From assembly GCF_003971255.1 (NCBI RefSeq), contig NZ_CP034660.1, positions 1,364,001-1,428,000 on the forward strand: 64,000 nt of DNA, written 5' to 3'. Each line of letters begins with the position of its first letter. The first letter of the stretch is position 1. Positions 1-7,900 of this stretch are shown here, piece by piece. The translations under genes and the position numbers were made by a program. The notes below the pieces were generated by a model. It did no database searches. It was given only the letters and a program-made list of their open reading frames with translations, and was not told where the DNA came from. The DNA is from Colwellia sp. Arc7-635 (GTDB lineage Bacteria > Pseudomonadota > Gammaproteobacteria > Enterobacterales > Alteromonadaceae).

Positions 1-162
1 CTGTTACCTTTGATTAGTATTTTCCTGTTGTGGATTGTCAATACTAAGGTGTTGGGCGAGTATCGTAATAATATTTGGCAAAATATTGCTGCCGTCGGCG
101 TTATTTTTGTGACCTTGTTATTGAGTGGTCGTAGCTTGATGTCAGCATTTGGCTTACTTTAA
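1..162 (+). CDS. C-terminal end of a probable Nramp-family Mn/Fe transporter (partial)
   Basis: The open frame enters from the left edge and stops with TAA at 160-162, leaving 53 residues. They hold two hydrophobic stretches (starting LLPLISIFLLWIVNT and VGVIFVTLLLSGRSL) joined by a short loop with GEYRNNIWQN. That arrangement, a 'GEYxN...WQN' loop before the last transmembrane helix, resembles the C-terminus of Nramp/MntH divalent-metal permeases, which import Mn(II) or Fe(II) with protons. The N-terminal metal-binding helices lie outside the window, so the assignment rests on the tail alone. Another multi-helix permease is possible. Confidence 0.45.
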   Translation: MLPLISIFLLWIVNTKVLGEYRNNIWQNIAAVGVIFVTLLLSGRSLMSAFGLL

Positions 163-307
163 TATTCGTAAAAGTTAACACTTAACTTAACTTAAATGCT
201 AAATGCTAAGAGCAACAAAGTGATAAAGCAGATTAAAGTAAACTCATGAGCTAATCGTATAAATAGATAACGACGATTAGCTCCTCAAGCCGACAAGGCC
301 GACTTGA

Positions 308-958
308 CTACTTATCACCATCAAAAGCGGTTTTTAAGTTATTAGCAAAGGTTATAAACTTTTCTTTAATGGTGCGTTTAATCGAAACATTAAGTGACCC
401 CAATACCACTTTACCTTCTATGGTAATAATGGGGGCTTGTCTTGATGCCATAGAAGGGGCTTTGTTCTCTATGCTACTGATAATGCCAAAGCTTTTGCAG
501 ACAACATTAATATTTTCAGGCACATAAATTTTATTGCTACCTAAAATACAGTTTAATTTAATGGTCACGTTTTGATGTTGAAATATTGCGTCGGTAAAGT
601 CGAGTGTTGCTTCACCTAAAATGTTATTTATAACAATAACTTTAGGAACACACCATTGACCGCTGTGCTCTACGTTACTTAAAATACTTTTCAAGTTTAA
701 GGTTTCGTCACTACTAGCAGTGGCATAACTAGGGGTAAACTGATGCTCTTTCTTATCGCTATAAGCGGTATCTGCTTTTAATGTTAAATCGGCAACAAGT
801 TTGACAATTTCTTGATGTGATTCGCTATTCATCGCTTGATCTAATCGACGTTCAAAGGCTGCCGCGGAAATTACACCGTGGCTGTAGTTGAATATTAATT
901 GGTCTATGGTTTCTTCACGTACTTGCTCAATTGGGCGGTCTTCAAGAATTACTGACAT
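308..958 (-). CDS. LiaF-like protein with an N-terminal DUF1707-type helical domain
   Basis: The product has 216 residues. Residues 1-60 form a charged helical segment (RPIEQVREETIDQLIFNYSHG... followed by AFERRLDQAM) of the DUF1707/SHOCT kind, found at the start of small envelope-stress proteins. Residues 95-205 are beta-rich and look like the LiaF C-terminal domain (cell-wall-active antibiotic response), with NNILGEATLDFTDA and a repeated 'xxGSxxIYVP' pattern. No signal peptide or membrane helix is evident, so it is probably cytosolic or peripheral. It is monocistronic and convergent with the upstream transporter. LiaF proteins modulate envelope-stress signalling in Firmicutes; the role in gammaproteobacteria is not established. 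The start is ATG at 958. Confidence 0.6.
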   Translation of the reverse strand: MSVILEDRPIEQVREETIDQLIFNYSHGVISAAAFERRLDQAMNSESHQEIVKLVADLTLKADTAYSDKKEHQFTPSYATASSDETLNLKSILSNVEHSGQWCVPKVIVINNILGEATLDFTDAIFQHQNVTIKLNCILGSNKIYVPENINVVCKSFGIISSIENKAPSMASRQAPIITIEGKVVLGSLNVSIKRTIKEKFITFANNLKTAFDGDK

Positions 959-1252
959 GTATCACTCCGTTGCTTATATTTATATTTTGTTAGAATGCCG
1001 ATAAAGTAAATAGTAGCAAAGATAACGCCATAATTTTAATTGTTAAAATACAGAAGCTTACCGGTTAATGTTTTTTCATATGCTGTGAAAGTTACTATTA
1101 GTTGGTAAAAATAGTAACCAATTTAATAATTGCACCACTAGAGCTTATTGCTTCCACCTTGAATTTCTAAGAGTTTCGAATAGCTAATCTGGCTTACGAT
1201 CTAACCGAAAAATGCACCCCTAAAGAATTGTTAAACATTGTTACCCCTTATG
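959..1252. other. Intergenic region between divergent liaF-like and marR genes
   Basis: About 300 bases of AT-rich sequence that must contain the promoter for the minus-strand liaF-like gene and part of the promoter for the marR operon. No small ORF or RNA hairpin of note was seen apart from the two palindromes immediately to the right. Confidence 0.5.
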
Positions 1253-1270
1253 TACTTAGCATGCTAAGTA
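1253..1270. promoter_or_regulatory. SlyA/MarR-type operator palindrome 1
   Basis: TACTTAGCATGCTAAGTA is a perfect 18-bp palindrome. Its core TTAGCATGCTAA differs by one base from the TTAGCAAGCTAA consensus of SlyA boxes (family knowledge). It lies about 50 bp before the MarR-family start and 37 bp (centre to centre) from a second copy of the same core. Confidence 0.7.
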
Positions 1271-1292
1271 ATGTTAACCTGCACAAAATTAA

Positions 1293-1304
1293 TTAGCATG
1301 CTAA
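1293..1304. promoter_or_regulatory. SlyA/MarR-type operator palindrome 2
   Basis: TTAGCATGCTAA is a perfect 12-bp palindrome identical to the core of the first operator. It sits just upstream of the MarR coding sequence, as expected for autorepression of this efflux operon. Confidence 0.7.
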
Positions 1305-1320
1305 GTAGTTGTTAAAAATT

Positions 1321-1806
1321 ATGAGTGCAGAACTTCCATTTTATGAAACTTTAGACCTAACGTTGTGTGGCAATATGGGGCGTGTACATCGTTTGTGCCG
1401 TGAAGTTGTGACCATTGCCGTTGAACCTCTTGGTTTAACACAATCTCGTTGGACCGCTTTAATGCATATAAATATGCTGCAAGAAGGGGTTACACAACTG
1501 GCATTAGCCCACAGTTTAGGTATAGAAATGCCTTCACTGACACGCACAATTAAGCAGTTAGAAGAGCAGTTGTTGATCACCCGATGTGTTGATGAGCATG
1601 ATAAACGTAGTAAAAAAATCTATTTTACCGAGCAAGGACGTACCATTTTGCACTCGTTAAAAGAGAAAATCACCGATGTTAAAAATCAACTCTATAATGG
1701 ATTAAGTCATGAGCAATTAGACGCAATGGCTCATGGCTTAATTCGAATGGAGCAAAACGCACAAAACTGTATTAAGCATAAAGTTAAAAACAAGGTAAAT
1801 AAATGA
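1321..1806 (+). CDS. MarR/SlyA-family transcriptional regulator
   Basis: The product has 161 residues from the ATG at 1321. A TTG four codons upstream (1309) is an alternative, but it nearly abuts the second operator. The winged-helix core spans roughly residues 35-115: helix-turn-helix around LALAHSLGIEMPSLTRTIKQL, followed by the wing containing DEHDKRSKKIYFTEQGR, the DxRxxxxxLT-type motif of MarR proteins. The stop overlaps the start of the downstream membrane-fusion gene (ATGA at 1803-1806), so the two are translationally coupled. Two perfect TTAGCATGCTAA palindromes upstream are probable binding sites for this protein. It is inferred to repress the efflux operon until a small aromatic or toxic ligand binds; the ligand is unknown. 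Confidence 0.88.
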   Translation: MSAELPFYETLDLTLCGNMGRVHRLCREVVTIAVEPLGLTQSRWTALMHINMLQEGVTQLALAHSLGIEMPSLTRTIKQLEEQLLITRCVDEHDKRSKKIYFTEQGRTILHSLKEKITDVKNQLYNGLSHEQLDAMAHGLIRMEQNAQNCIKHKVKNKVNK

Positions 1807-2867
1807 CTCCTGATGAAAAGTTTTCGCACTATGTAAAGCTCTCCCTTATCGGCTTTGTGCTCATTTTTGTTTATTACTTGATCGCCGATATTTATTTACC
1901 GGTCACACCACAAGCACGTGTTTATCATCCTGTAGTACAAATATCACCACAAATTAATGGTCGAGTTACTAAGGTGTTAGTAAGTAACAACCAACGAGTA
2001 AAGGCTGGTGATGTTTTATTTAATATAGATCAAGGTCCATACAGCTTAGCGTTCGAGCAAGCTCAGTTAATGCTTGATGATGCTAAGTTGCAAAATAAAC
2101 GTCTCGATACCAATGTTAAAGCGATTGAAGCGAATATAAGTGCAGCGAAAGCGAAGCAACATGAACAACAGCTTTTAAAAAACCGTGGAGAAAAACTCTA
2201 TCAACAAAACTCGATATCAGAGCAAGCACTTGAAAGTATTCGTGCTAATTTTGAAGCAAGTAAAGCCAGTGAAGCGGCATTAGAAGCCCAATTAGCTGAA
2301 GCTGTTTTAGCACGTGGTGAATTGGGTAAAGAAAATTTAGCGATGCGACATGCGGGTAATACGCTTGCTCAAGCAGAGCTTAACTTGTCTTACACGCAAG
2401 TACGTGCTCTCAGTGACGGAATTGTTACTAATTTACAATTACTTGATGGTGCATATGCTGTAGCAGGTAAACCTTTACTCGCTATTGTGGCTAAAAAAGC
2501 AGATTTAGTTGCAGATTTTAGAGAGAAGTCATTACTTAATATGAAAGAGGGGAGTTTGGCTAAAGTCGTTTTTGATAGTCGCCCAGGTGAAGTCTATGAC
2601 GCGAAAATTTTAACTTTTGAGGCTGGCGTAAGTAATGGTCAATTAAGTGCGAATGGTTTACTAAGTACAACGGAAACCAGTAATCGTTGGGTCCGAGACG
2701 CTCAACGCCAACGTATTCATTTAAAACTTATTGATGATGCAACACTGATCACTAATATGCCAAGTGGCGCACGCGCTACGGTGCAGTTATTACCTGAGTC
2801 AACTATTGGTCAGTGGTTTGGTGCTGCGCAGATCAGGTTTATTAGTTGGTTACATTACATTTATTAG
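1803..2867 (+). CDS. HlyD/EmrA-type membrane fusion protein
   Basis: The product has 354 residues. A single N-terminal transmembrane helix (about residues 14-30, LIGFVLIFVYYLIADIYLP) is followed by a lipoyl/biotinyl half-domain (VSPxINGRVTKVLVSNNQRVKAGDVLF, residues ~45-75), a coiled-coil hairpin rich in Ala/Gln/Glu (~80-195), the second lipoyl half (residues ~198-225, YTQVRALSDGIVTNL) and a beta-barrel domain. This is the periplasmic adaptor of an EmrAB- or AaeAB-like efflux system. The ATG overlaps the marR stop and the gene is followed 10 bp later by a DUF2955 membrane protein, the usual partner. No outer-membrane channel gene is adjacent. Confidence 0.88.
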   Translation: MTPDEKFSHYVKLSLIGFVLIFVYYLIADIYLPVTPQARVYHPVVQISPQINGRVTKVLVSNNQRVKAGDVLFNIDQGPYSLAFEQAQLMLDDAKLQNKRLDTNVKAIEANISAAKAKQHEQQLLKNRGEKLYQQNSISEQALESIRANFEASKASEAALEAQLAEAVLARGELGKENLAMRHAGNTLAQAELNLSYTQVRALSDGIVTNLQLLDGAYAVAGKPLLAIVAKKADLVADFREKSLLNMKEGSLAKVVFDSRPGEVYDAKILTFEAGVSNGQLSANGLLSTTETSNRWVRDAQRQRIHLKLIDDATLITNMPSGARATVQLLPESTIGQWFGAAQIRFISWLHYIY

Positions 2868-2877
2868 TGGAGGCATT

Positions 2878-3927
2878 ATGACTAAAGTTATTAGCTCAGT
2901 GCCGCAATTAGACGCTAATGGCCTGCGCCAAGCCCTACGAATAGCAGGAGGCTGCACAATTGGGTTTACCATAAGTAAATTGATGAATTGGCCATACGGT
3001 ATATTTTTTACCATATACCCTATGCTGCTACTCGGTATGGTGCCAACGTTAAGCCGAAGTGTTATAAAACAGTTTTTTGCTTCTGCAGCATTTAGTGCAT
3101 TTATGGTATTGATAATACAAGGTTTGTTTTCGCATTTACCTGTAATCATCACGTTAGCTGCATTTTTAGCTTTTTGTTTTCTATTTCATAAAATGAGTAA
3201 TGGTAGTGCTTTTTTATTCGGTGCTTTAGGGGTTGTTAGTTTATCTATTCAACTGCACTTCTCTAGCCATATCACTCAAAGTGGTAGTATTTATCCGCTT
3301 ATTTTAAGTAATGGTTTAGCTATTTTTCTCACCATGGTTATTGCTGCACTTATGCATGGAATATTTCCTGATGTTGCCGCACGGGCAGCTCGAGTTATGC
3401 CAGCTAAAACAAAAGAAAGTATTCGCCATGAAGTATTATTATGTGCAACGGTTGCTACGCTTTCATTTGTAGTTTTTCAGATATTAGATTTGCAAGATTC
3501 TATTTCGGCACAAGCAGCATCTGTGCTCATTTTGTTTTCATTGTGCTGGAAGGCTGCGGGAATGGCGGGGTGGCATCGTGCCATTGGCACCTTAATTGGT
3601 TGTAATGCTGCGCTTTTATCACAACTTTTTTTATATAATCACAGTGAGTTTTTACTCTTTCCTGTTTTTATCCTCTGGATTTTATCGTTTGTTTTTGCTC
3701 GCTTTCACATTTTGGGCGGTGGCGCACCAGGCATTGGTTTTGGGGTATTAACCACTTTTGGTATTTTGTTTGGACAATCTTTGGGTCCAGGGCAGGGCTT
3801 AATTTATAGTGCGCTATATCGCTTTAGTTCAGTATCGGTTGCGATCATTTTAAGTTTATGTGCGGTATATGTTATGCACCATTTACTTAACCGTTTTAGC
3901 GTCACACGCCATCATACTTATGATTAA
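2878..3927 (+). CDS. DUF2955/FUSC-like inner-membrane efflux protein
   Basis: The product has 349 residues starting at ATG 2878, preceded by a clear GGAGG seven bases upstream. A longer frame that begins inside the hlyD gene is rejected for this reason. About ten hydrophobic helices are visible in two clusters (residues ~20-165 and ~195-340), separated by the hydrophilic segment FPDVAARAARVMPAKTKESI. The arrangement matches DUF2955/FUSC (AaeB-like) proteins that pair with HlyD-type adaptors to export aromatic acids or similar compounds (family knowledge). It is the last gene of the marR-hlyD-DUF2955 operon. The substrate cannot be told from sequence. Confidence 0.8.
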   Translation: MTKVISSVPQLDANGLRQALRIAGGCTIGFTISKLMNWPYGIFFTIYPMLLLGMVPTLSRSVIKQFFASAAFSAFMVLIIQGLFSHLPVIITLAAFLAFCFLFHKMSNGSAFLFGALGVVSLSIQLHFSSHITQSGSIYPLILSNGLAIFLTMVIAALMHGIFPDVAARAARVMPAKTKESIRHEVLLCATVATLSFVVFQILDLQDSISAQAASVLILFSLCWKAAGMAGWHRAIGTLIGCNAALLSQLFLYNHSEFLLFPVFILWILSFVFARFHILGGGAPGIGFGVLTTFGILFGQSLGPGQGLIYSALYRFSSVSVAIILSLCAVYVMHHLLNRFSVTRHHTYD

Positions 3928-4208
3928 CTAAATTGGCTTATTCCCTATTAAGGCTAGGTTAATATGTGATGGTCGTTCAACTTATGTTATTGCTTTAGAT
4001 TTGTTGACTTATATTCATTGATTTAGTGCTCTTGATTTTGAGTTATCGAATAAAGGCAGAATCAAGGTCAAATCAAGGTCGAAGCCAGAAACTTAACAAT
4101 GACTAGGGGGCTTCTTCAACCAATAAATAAGCCGTAGCGCTTGTTGAGTTGCTTAAAGATATTAGGCTTTTAATCGTCATGAATTTAGTTAAGCCGTGCC
4201 TCTTATTT
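3928..4208. other. Intergenic region, no gene seen
   Basis: About 280 bases between convergent transcription units. AT-rich with stop codons in all frames. The only recognisable element in the gap is the ohr terminator at its right end. Confidence 0.5.
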
Positions 4209-4251
4209 ATAAAAATAAAAAAGCACGCTATTCCCACAGAAATGCGTGCTT
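4209..4251 (-). terminator. Rho-independent terminator of ohr
   Basis: Inverted repeat AAGCACGC (4221-4228) / GCGTGCTT (4244-4251), followed on the minus strand by a T-rich run (A-rich 4209-4220 on plus). It lies 30 bases after the ohr stop codon. Confidence 0.75.
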
Positions 4252-4281
4252 ATTTCATTTTATTGACAGACGCTCACGACA

Positions 4282-4710
4282 TTAAATTAGCGAAAGTACG
4301 ACTTCAACATTGCCACGAGTAGCATTTGAGTAAGGGCATACTTGATGGGCTTTATCGACCATAATTTGTGCTTCAGCTTTATCCATATCACCTAGCGATA
4401 TAGCAAGTTTAACCGCGATACCAAAACCGCCATCAATAGCGCCAATTGACACTTCTGAATTAATATATGTATCTTTAGGCAGGCTACTTTTTTCTTCAGC
4501 AGCAACGAATTTAAGTGCACCAATAAAACAAGCGGCATAACCTGCGGCAAATAATTGCTCAGGGTTCGTGCCTTGTCCATCATCACCGCCTAAGCCTTTT
4601 GGCGTAGATAATGTAAGGTCTAAACGACCATCGTCTGATTTTGCTGTACCTTCGCGGCCACCTGTTGCTGTCGCTTTAGCGGTATAAGCCGTGTTTTGTA
4701 ATACGTTCAT
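4282..4710 (-). CDS. ohr: Organic hydroperoxide resistance protein (OsmC/Ohr family)
   Basis: The product has 142 residues, the normal Ohr length. Ohr is a cytoplasmic thiol peroxidase that reduces organic and fatty-acid hydroperoxides using lipoylated protein as electron donor. The two catalytic cysteines are present: Cys61 in AAGYAACFIGAL and Cys125 in HQVCPYSNATRGN. Also conserved are the early TATATGGREG segment (with Arg19) and NPEQLFAAGY (with Glu51). The ATG at 4710 has GGAG nine bases upstream. It is divergent from an OhrR-type regulator across a 118-bp gap containing a TTTGCATGCAAA palindrome, the classic ohr/ohrR arrangement. Confidence 0.95.
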   Translation of the reverse strand: MNVLQNTAYTAKATATGGREGTAKSDDGRLDLTLSTPKGLGGDDGQGTNPEQLFAAGYAACFIGALKFVAAEEKSSLPKDTYINSEVSIGAIDGGFGIAVKLAISLGDMDKAEAQIMVDKAHQVCPYSNATRGNVEVVLSLI

Positions 4711-4789
4711 AATAAGCTCCGAGTAAGAAAGTTTAGAAAATTAGTTTGTGTGCAAAATAATATCCGAAACAAATACTGATTGCAAACAC

Positions 4790-4801
4790 TTTGCATGCAA
4801 A
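4790..4801. promoter_or_regulatory. Candidate OhrR operator
   Basis: TTTGCATGCAAA is a perfect 12-bp palindrome in the gap between divergent ohr and ohrR, 28 bp before the ohrR ATG. Related TGCAAA half-sites occur nearby (4751-4756 and 4781-4786). Location suggests control of both genes; binding is inferred. Confidence 0.5.
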
Positions 4802-4828
4802 TTAAAATGTATTTTTAAGGAGCAATAC

Positions 4829-5263
4829 ATGTCATCTGAACAATTAAAACTCGAAAATCAGCTGTGTCATCGATTATATATGGCGTCAAACAGTATTATT
4901 CGTGCCTACCGTGAACCCCTAAGTGAGTTAAATATTACCTACCCACAGTATGTCGTCATGATGGCATTGTGGGAAAAAGACAAAATAACTATCGCAGAGC
5001 TGTTAGAAAAAACTCTAATCGATGGCGGTGCAATGACACAAATTTTAAAGAAAATGGCTGAAAAGGGGCTATTAGAGGTCATTAAAGATGTAGACGATAA
5101 ACGCAAACGACTTATCAAGTTATTGCCAGCAGGTAAGGAATTAAAAGCAAAAGCAGAAAATATACCTAATGAAATAAGCTGTAAATTCAAGAGTATTGAT
5201 AGCGCGCAAGCTAAGCAGCTTATGCTATTACTTGATTTAGTTGTTAACGACTTGTCCTATTAG
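4829..5263 (+). CDS. ohrR: OhrR-type MarR-family peroxide sensor/repressor
   Basis: The product has 144 residues from ATG 4829, which has AAGGAG seven bases upstream. A longer in-frame start (4748) has no such site and is rejected. Cys13 (LENQLCHRLYMASNSI) occupies the position of the redox-active cysteine of OhrR proteins, close to conserved Tyr residues (RLYMAS, YPQYVVMMALW). The winged helix (ITIAELLEKTLIDGGAMTQILKKM, wing DDKRKRLIKLLPAGKE) is typical. OhrR represses ohr until oxidation by organic hydroperoxide releases it from DNA. The divergent arrangement with ohr supports this. No second cysteine pairs obviously with Cys13, apart from Cys near residue 117. Confidence 0.9.
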   Translation: MSSEQLKLENQLCHRLYMASNSIIRAYREPLSELNITYPQYVVMMALWEKDKITIAELLEKTLIDGGAMTQILKKMAEKGLLEVIKDVDDKRKRLIKLLPAGKELKAKAENIPNEISCKFKSIDSAQAKQLMLLLDLVVNDLSY

Positions 5264-5811
5264 GACTATTAAAAATGAAATTTAGATAATCAACTCATGA
5301 CCGTAATATGGCACTATTCAAAAATGACGACGAAAAGTTGTTAACTGTTATTAGCTCGCTAACTCAGTTCTACATTTATATCCCTATATCTTCCTCTTCC
5401 TATGTCTATTAATAAAGTGTGCCTATCTGGTTGAGTTATTAGTATCGATAGAGCGTTCGACCGCATCAATTATAAGCGCAGGTATTGTAAAAAAGTATGC
5501 TAATCATTGATGAAAAGTGTTTTAACTTATTGATTTTTATTGTTCTAGTGACTATAAGTTTTTAATTAAAATTAAAATCAGCTCAGGCAAATTCTAGTCC
5601 ATTGAATTGGTCATTACACAAGTGGTCCGATGTCAGGTGTTTTTACACGAAAATACTATTTATATTACACTGTTAACTTATCTGTTTGAATTTAATGGGT
5701 AATTTTGTGTTGGCATGACTTATGCTTTATTGTTCGTATAAGTAAAATTGATGAATTATCTTTTTTGGATTACCCGCCAATTTTTGGAAAGGGATTAAAC
5801 AGGAGTATCAA
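5264..5811. other. Intergenic region before the PEP-CTERM gene
   Basis: About 550 bases of AT-rich sequence without a convincing ORF, RNA or repeat. The right end must contain the promoter of the PEP-CTERM gene. Confidence 0.5.
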
Positions 5812-6489
5812 ATGAAATTTAAATTTTTAAATAAAGCGTTAACTGGATTGGTGTTTTCAGCCGGTTGTCTGGTAAGTGTCGCTAATGCCGGTATTATTTA
5901 TTCTAATGACTTTGAGTCTGGCTCAACAGCTGCACAGTTTACCGTTTCTAATAGCGTGGTTACAGCTCCTAATGGCGAAAGTTACATTGGTCCTTTAAAC
6001 AAAGGTGAAACACCAACATTGAGCTTGGACAACCTTGCGACACATTCATCAATAACCATTGATTTTGATATCTATGGCCTAAGAAGTCTTGATGGTACTA
6101 CTAACCAAGATTACTTTCAGTTCTTTATTGATGGTTCATCACAGTTTATTGATTTTTATGGTCATTCTAATGGTCAAATTGTAGGTCCAACAACTGGACA
6201 GTTAGTTTCACATGAAAGTACTGCCTTTGGTCATGGTTACTTCTATGGAGGGGCTAGTACTTACCATTATTCGATAACTTATACGCACGTAGCTTCATCA
6301 ATCAATTTTGGTTTTAAAGCTAGTACGGACCAATCTTGGAGCGATGAAGCTTTCGGACTAGACAACGTTGTTGTTAGTGATAATCGTACTCTTAGTGCTG
6401 CGACCTCTGTTCCTGAACCATCAACTCTTGCAATATTTGCATTAGCTATTATGGGTTTCGCATCACGAAAGTTTAAAAAACAGTCTTAA
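5812..6489 (+). CDS. PEP-CTERM sorting-domain exported protein
   Basis: The product has 225 residues and starts at ATG 5812 with AGGAG nine bases upstream. An N-terminal signal peptide (KALTGLVFSAGCLVSVANAG, cleavage near residue 26) is followed by a beta-rich secreted domain. The extreme C-terminus carries the tripartite PEP-CTERM signal: VPEPSTLAIFALAIMGFASR, then a basic tail KFKKQS. Such proteins are recognised by EpsH/exosortase and sent to the cell surface or extracellular matrix (family knowledge). The middle, with Asp/Ser/Thr-rich strands, resembles other PEP-CTERM cargo of unknown function. No exosortase gene is in the window. It is followed by an intrinsic terminator and stands alone. 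Confidence 0.85.
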   Translation: MKFKFLNKALTGLVFSAGCLVSVANAGIIYSNDFESGSTAAQFTVSNSVVTAPNGESYIGPLNKGETPTLSLDNLATHSSITIDFDIYGLRSLDGTTNQDYFQFFIDGSSQFIDFYGHSNGQIVGPTTGQLVSHESTAFGHGYFYGGASTYHYSITYTHVASSINFGFKASTDQSWSDEAFGLDNVVVSDNRTLSAATSVPEPSTLAIFALAIMGFASRKFKKQS

Positions 6490-6514
6490 TATCGCTTAAC
6501 TGTTTTTAACTTAT

Positions 6515-6547
6515 AAAAACATCAATTGTAGTGGTTGATGTTTTTTT
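6515..6547 (+). terminator. Rho-independent terminator after the PEP-CTERM gene
   Basis: Stem AAAAACATCAA (6515-6525) / TTGATGTTTTT (6535-6545) with a 9-base loop and T-run, 26 bases after the stop codon. It may also serve the convergent minus-strand gene. Confidence 0.8.
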
Positions 6548-6573
6548 GTTTCTGAAAGTTCATAACGAACAAA

Positions 6574-7362
6574 TCAATTATAATGTTCAGGGTTATTTAC
6601 TTTAAACTCATTGATAATTTGCTTAAATTCATTATTTTCATACATTTCTTTCGATACCTCTGCAAATTTTGGTTCAAGGTGGGCAACTTTAGATTTTTTT
6701 GATAGGCCTATAAATAATAAAGCCGTTTCATCTAAATCGATTGTGACCTCTTTAATTTCTTGCATTATTTGCTTTCTGAATTTATCTAGCTCGCTAAAGT
6801 CAGTTGAAACGACAACATCAACTTTACCTGCTGCTAATACTCTAAAGGCTGCGAGCATGTCATTTACATAAACTTTTTCAAAGTAATCAGCAGGCGCATT
6901 ATCAAATTGTTTAAACTGTTTTATATCTTTTAGTACCGCTACTTTTAGACCTTTAAGATCCGAAAACTTACTTATCTTAGGGCCATTTTTATTAACATAA
7001 ATAGACTTTGTTGCTAATGAGCTATAAGGAAGTAAATAGGCGAAACCTCGTCGCTCTGGTGCATCTAACAAACCAGACATAATATCCACTTTTCCTGCTT
7101 TCAACATGCCTAAACATCGCCAAAAAGAATTGTTTTGTGTAAAGCGGATAGTAAAGCCCAATTTATTGAAAAAATGGGGTGTTGCTACAATATTTTCGCC
7201 AGTAGGTATTTGACCCGGTAATATTATCTGGTGTGGTGGGAAATGAGAAACACACATAGTCAGCGTCTTATTTTCAGCACTATTGGCAGTCTTAATCAGT
7301 GTGATTGATAAGATAATTATCAGGGCTGAAATGTAATTTTTTAACAAAAATATCTCTCGCAT
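6574..7362 (-). CDS. Periplasmic solute-binding protein, SBP_bac_3 (amino-acid-type) family
   Basis: The product has 262 residues. An N-terminal signal peptide (NYISALIIILSITLIKTANSA, cleavage near residue 28) is followed by a two-lobed type-3 solute-binding fold: first lobe to ~residue 115 (LTMCVSHFPPHQIILPGQ; FWRCLGMLKAGKVDIMSGLL; PERRGFAYLLPYS), hinge and second lobe (SDLKGLKVAVLKDIKQF; LAAGKVDVVVSTDF). It has no adjacent ABC permease or sensor domain, so it resembles the orphan binding proteins common in Alteromonadales, whose ligand is unknown. A 14-bp perfect hairpin lies upstream at 7410-7440. Convergent with the PEP-CTERM gene. Confidence 0.8.
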   Translation of the reverse strand: MREIFLLKNYISALIIILSITLIKTANSAENKTLTMCVSHFPPHQIILPGQIPTGENIVATPHFFNKLGFTIRFTQNNSFWRCLGMLKAGKVDIMSGLLDAPERRGFAYLLPYSSLATKSIYVNKNGPKISKFSDLKGLKVAVLKDIKQFKQFDNAPADYFEKVYVNDMLAAFRVLAAGKVDVVVSTDFSELDKFRKQIMQEIKEVTIDLDETALLFIGLSKKSKVAHLEPKFAEVSKEMYENNEFKQIINEFKVNNPEHYN

Positions 7363-7409
7363 ACGTGCTAAAAATGATATTAAAACACAGGGTAAATTTA
7401 AAGTAAGTA

Positions 7410-7440
7410 AACCTAATAAAGAATTATTCTTTATTAGGTT
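7410..7440. repeat. Perfect 14-bp hairpin upstream of the solute-binding protein gene
   Basis: AACCTAATAAAGAA (7410-7423) and its exact reverse complement (7427-7440) are separated by a 3-base loop. It lies 48 bp upstream of the gene on the promoter side. It is AT-rich; whether it acts as a 5' UTR structure or an operator is unknown. Confidence 0.5.
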
Positions 7441-7806
7441 GTCAGTGAAGTAGTGTATCAGTAGTTAGTCTTTTCAACAAAGCCATGCTTATTAGACTTT
7501 AGCGGTAGGTGTGAACTCTCGAAGATAGTATCAATGAAATAAGGGAGCGATGAAGTGTCTAATAATAATGGCTAAGAAAGTACCCAATTACTGTGACAAT
7601 ATATAACGTCATTATGTAGGTAAAGCCTGCTATGGGCGTGATGCTACTACTCGTCTTTGACGTTACTTTCATTCTTGTTAGCTTACTGTGGCTTGGCGGA
7701 TTCTTTTGAATTACAGGGCTAGTTTAGATGTAATAATTAATCTAGCCCCTCTAACTTTTAATAAGTATTAGCGACACAAGTCAGAAAAATGTACTTTTCT
7801 ATAATA
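7441..7806. other. Intergenic region, no gene seen
   Basis: About 365 bases between the hairpin and the M2-peptidase terminator. No open frame, repeat or RNA-like fold was recognised. Confidence 0.5.
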
Positions 7807-7840
7807 TAAAACCCTTAAATCGATAGACTTAAGGGTTTTA
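7807..7840. terminator. Terminator hairpin downstream of the M2 peptidase
   Basis: Perfect 12-bp inverted repeat TAAAACCCTTAA (7807-7818) / TTAAGGGTTTTA (7829-7840). It is A/T-flanked on both sides, 60 bases past the M2 peptidase stop. Confidence 0.65.
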
Positions 7841-7900
7841 TTGGTTTCGCTGCTAACTTGCAAAAATTAGCGCATTGCTAGTAAAAATCAACAGTAATGA

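Noticed and set aside
2764-2877. Upstream extension of the DUF2955 gene into hlyD
   Set aside because: A GGAGG ribosome site before ATG 2878 defines the start; the extension overlaps hlyD by over 100 bp.
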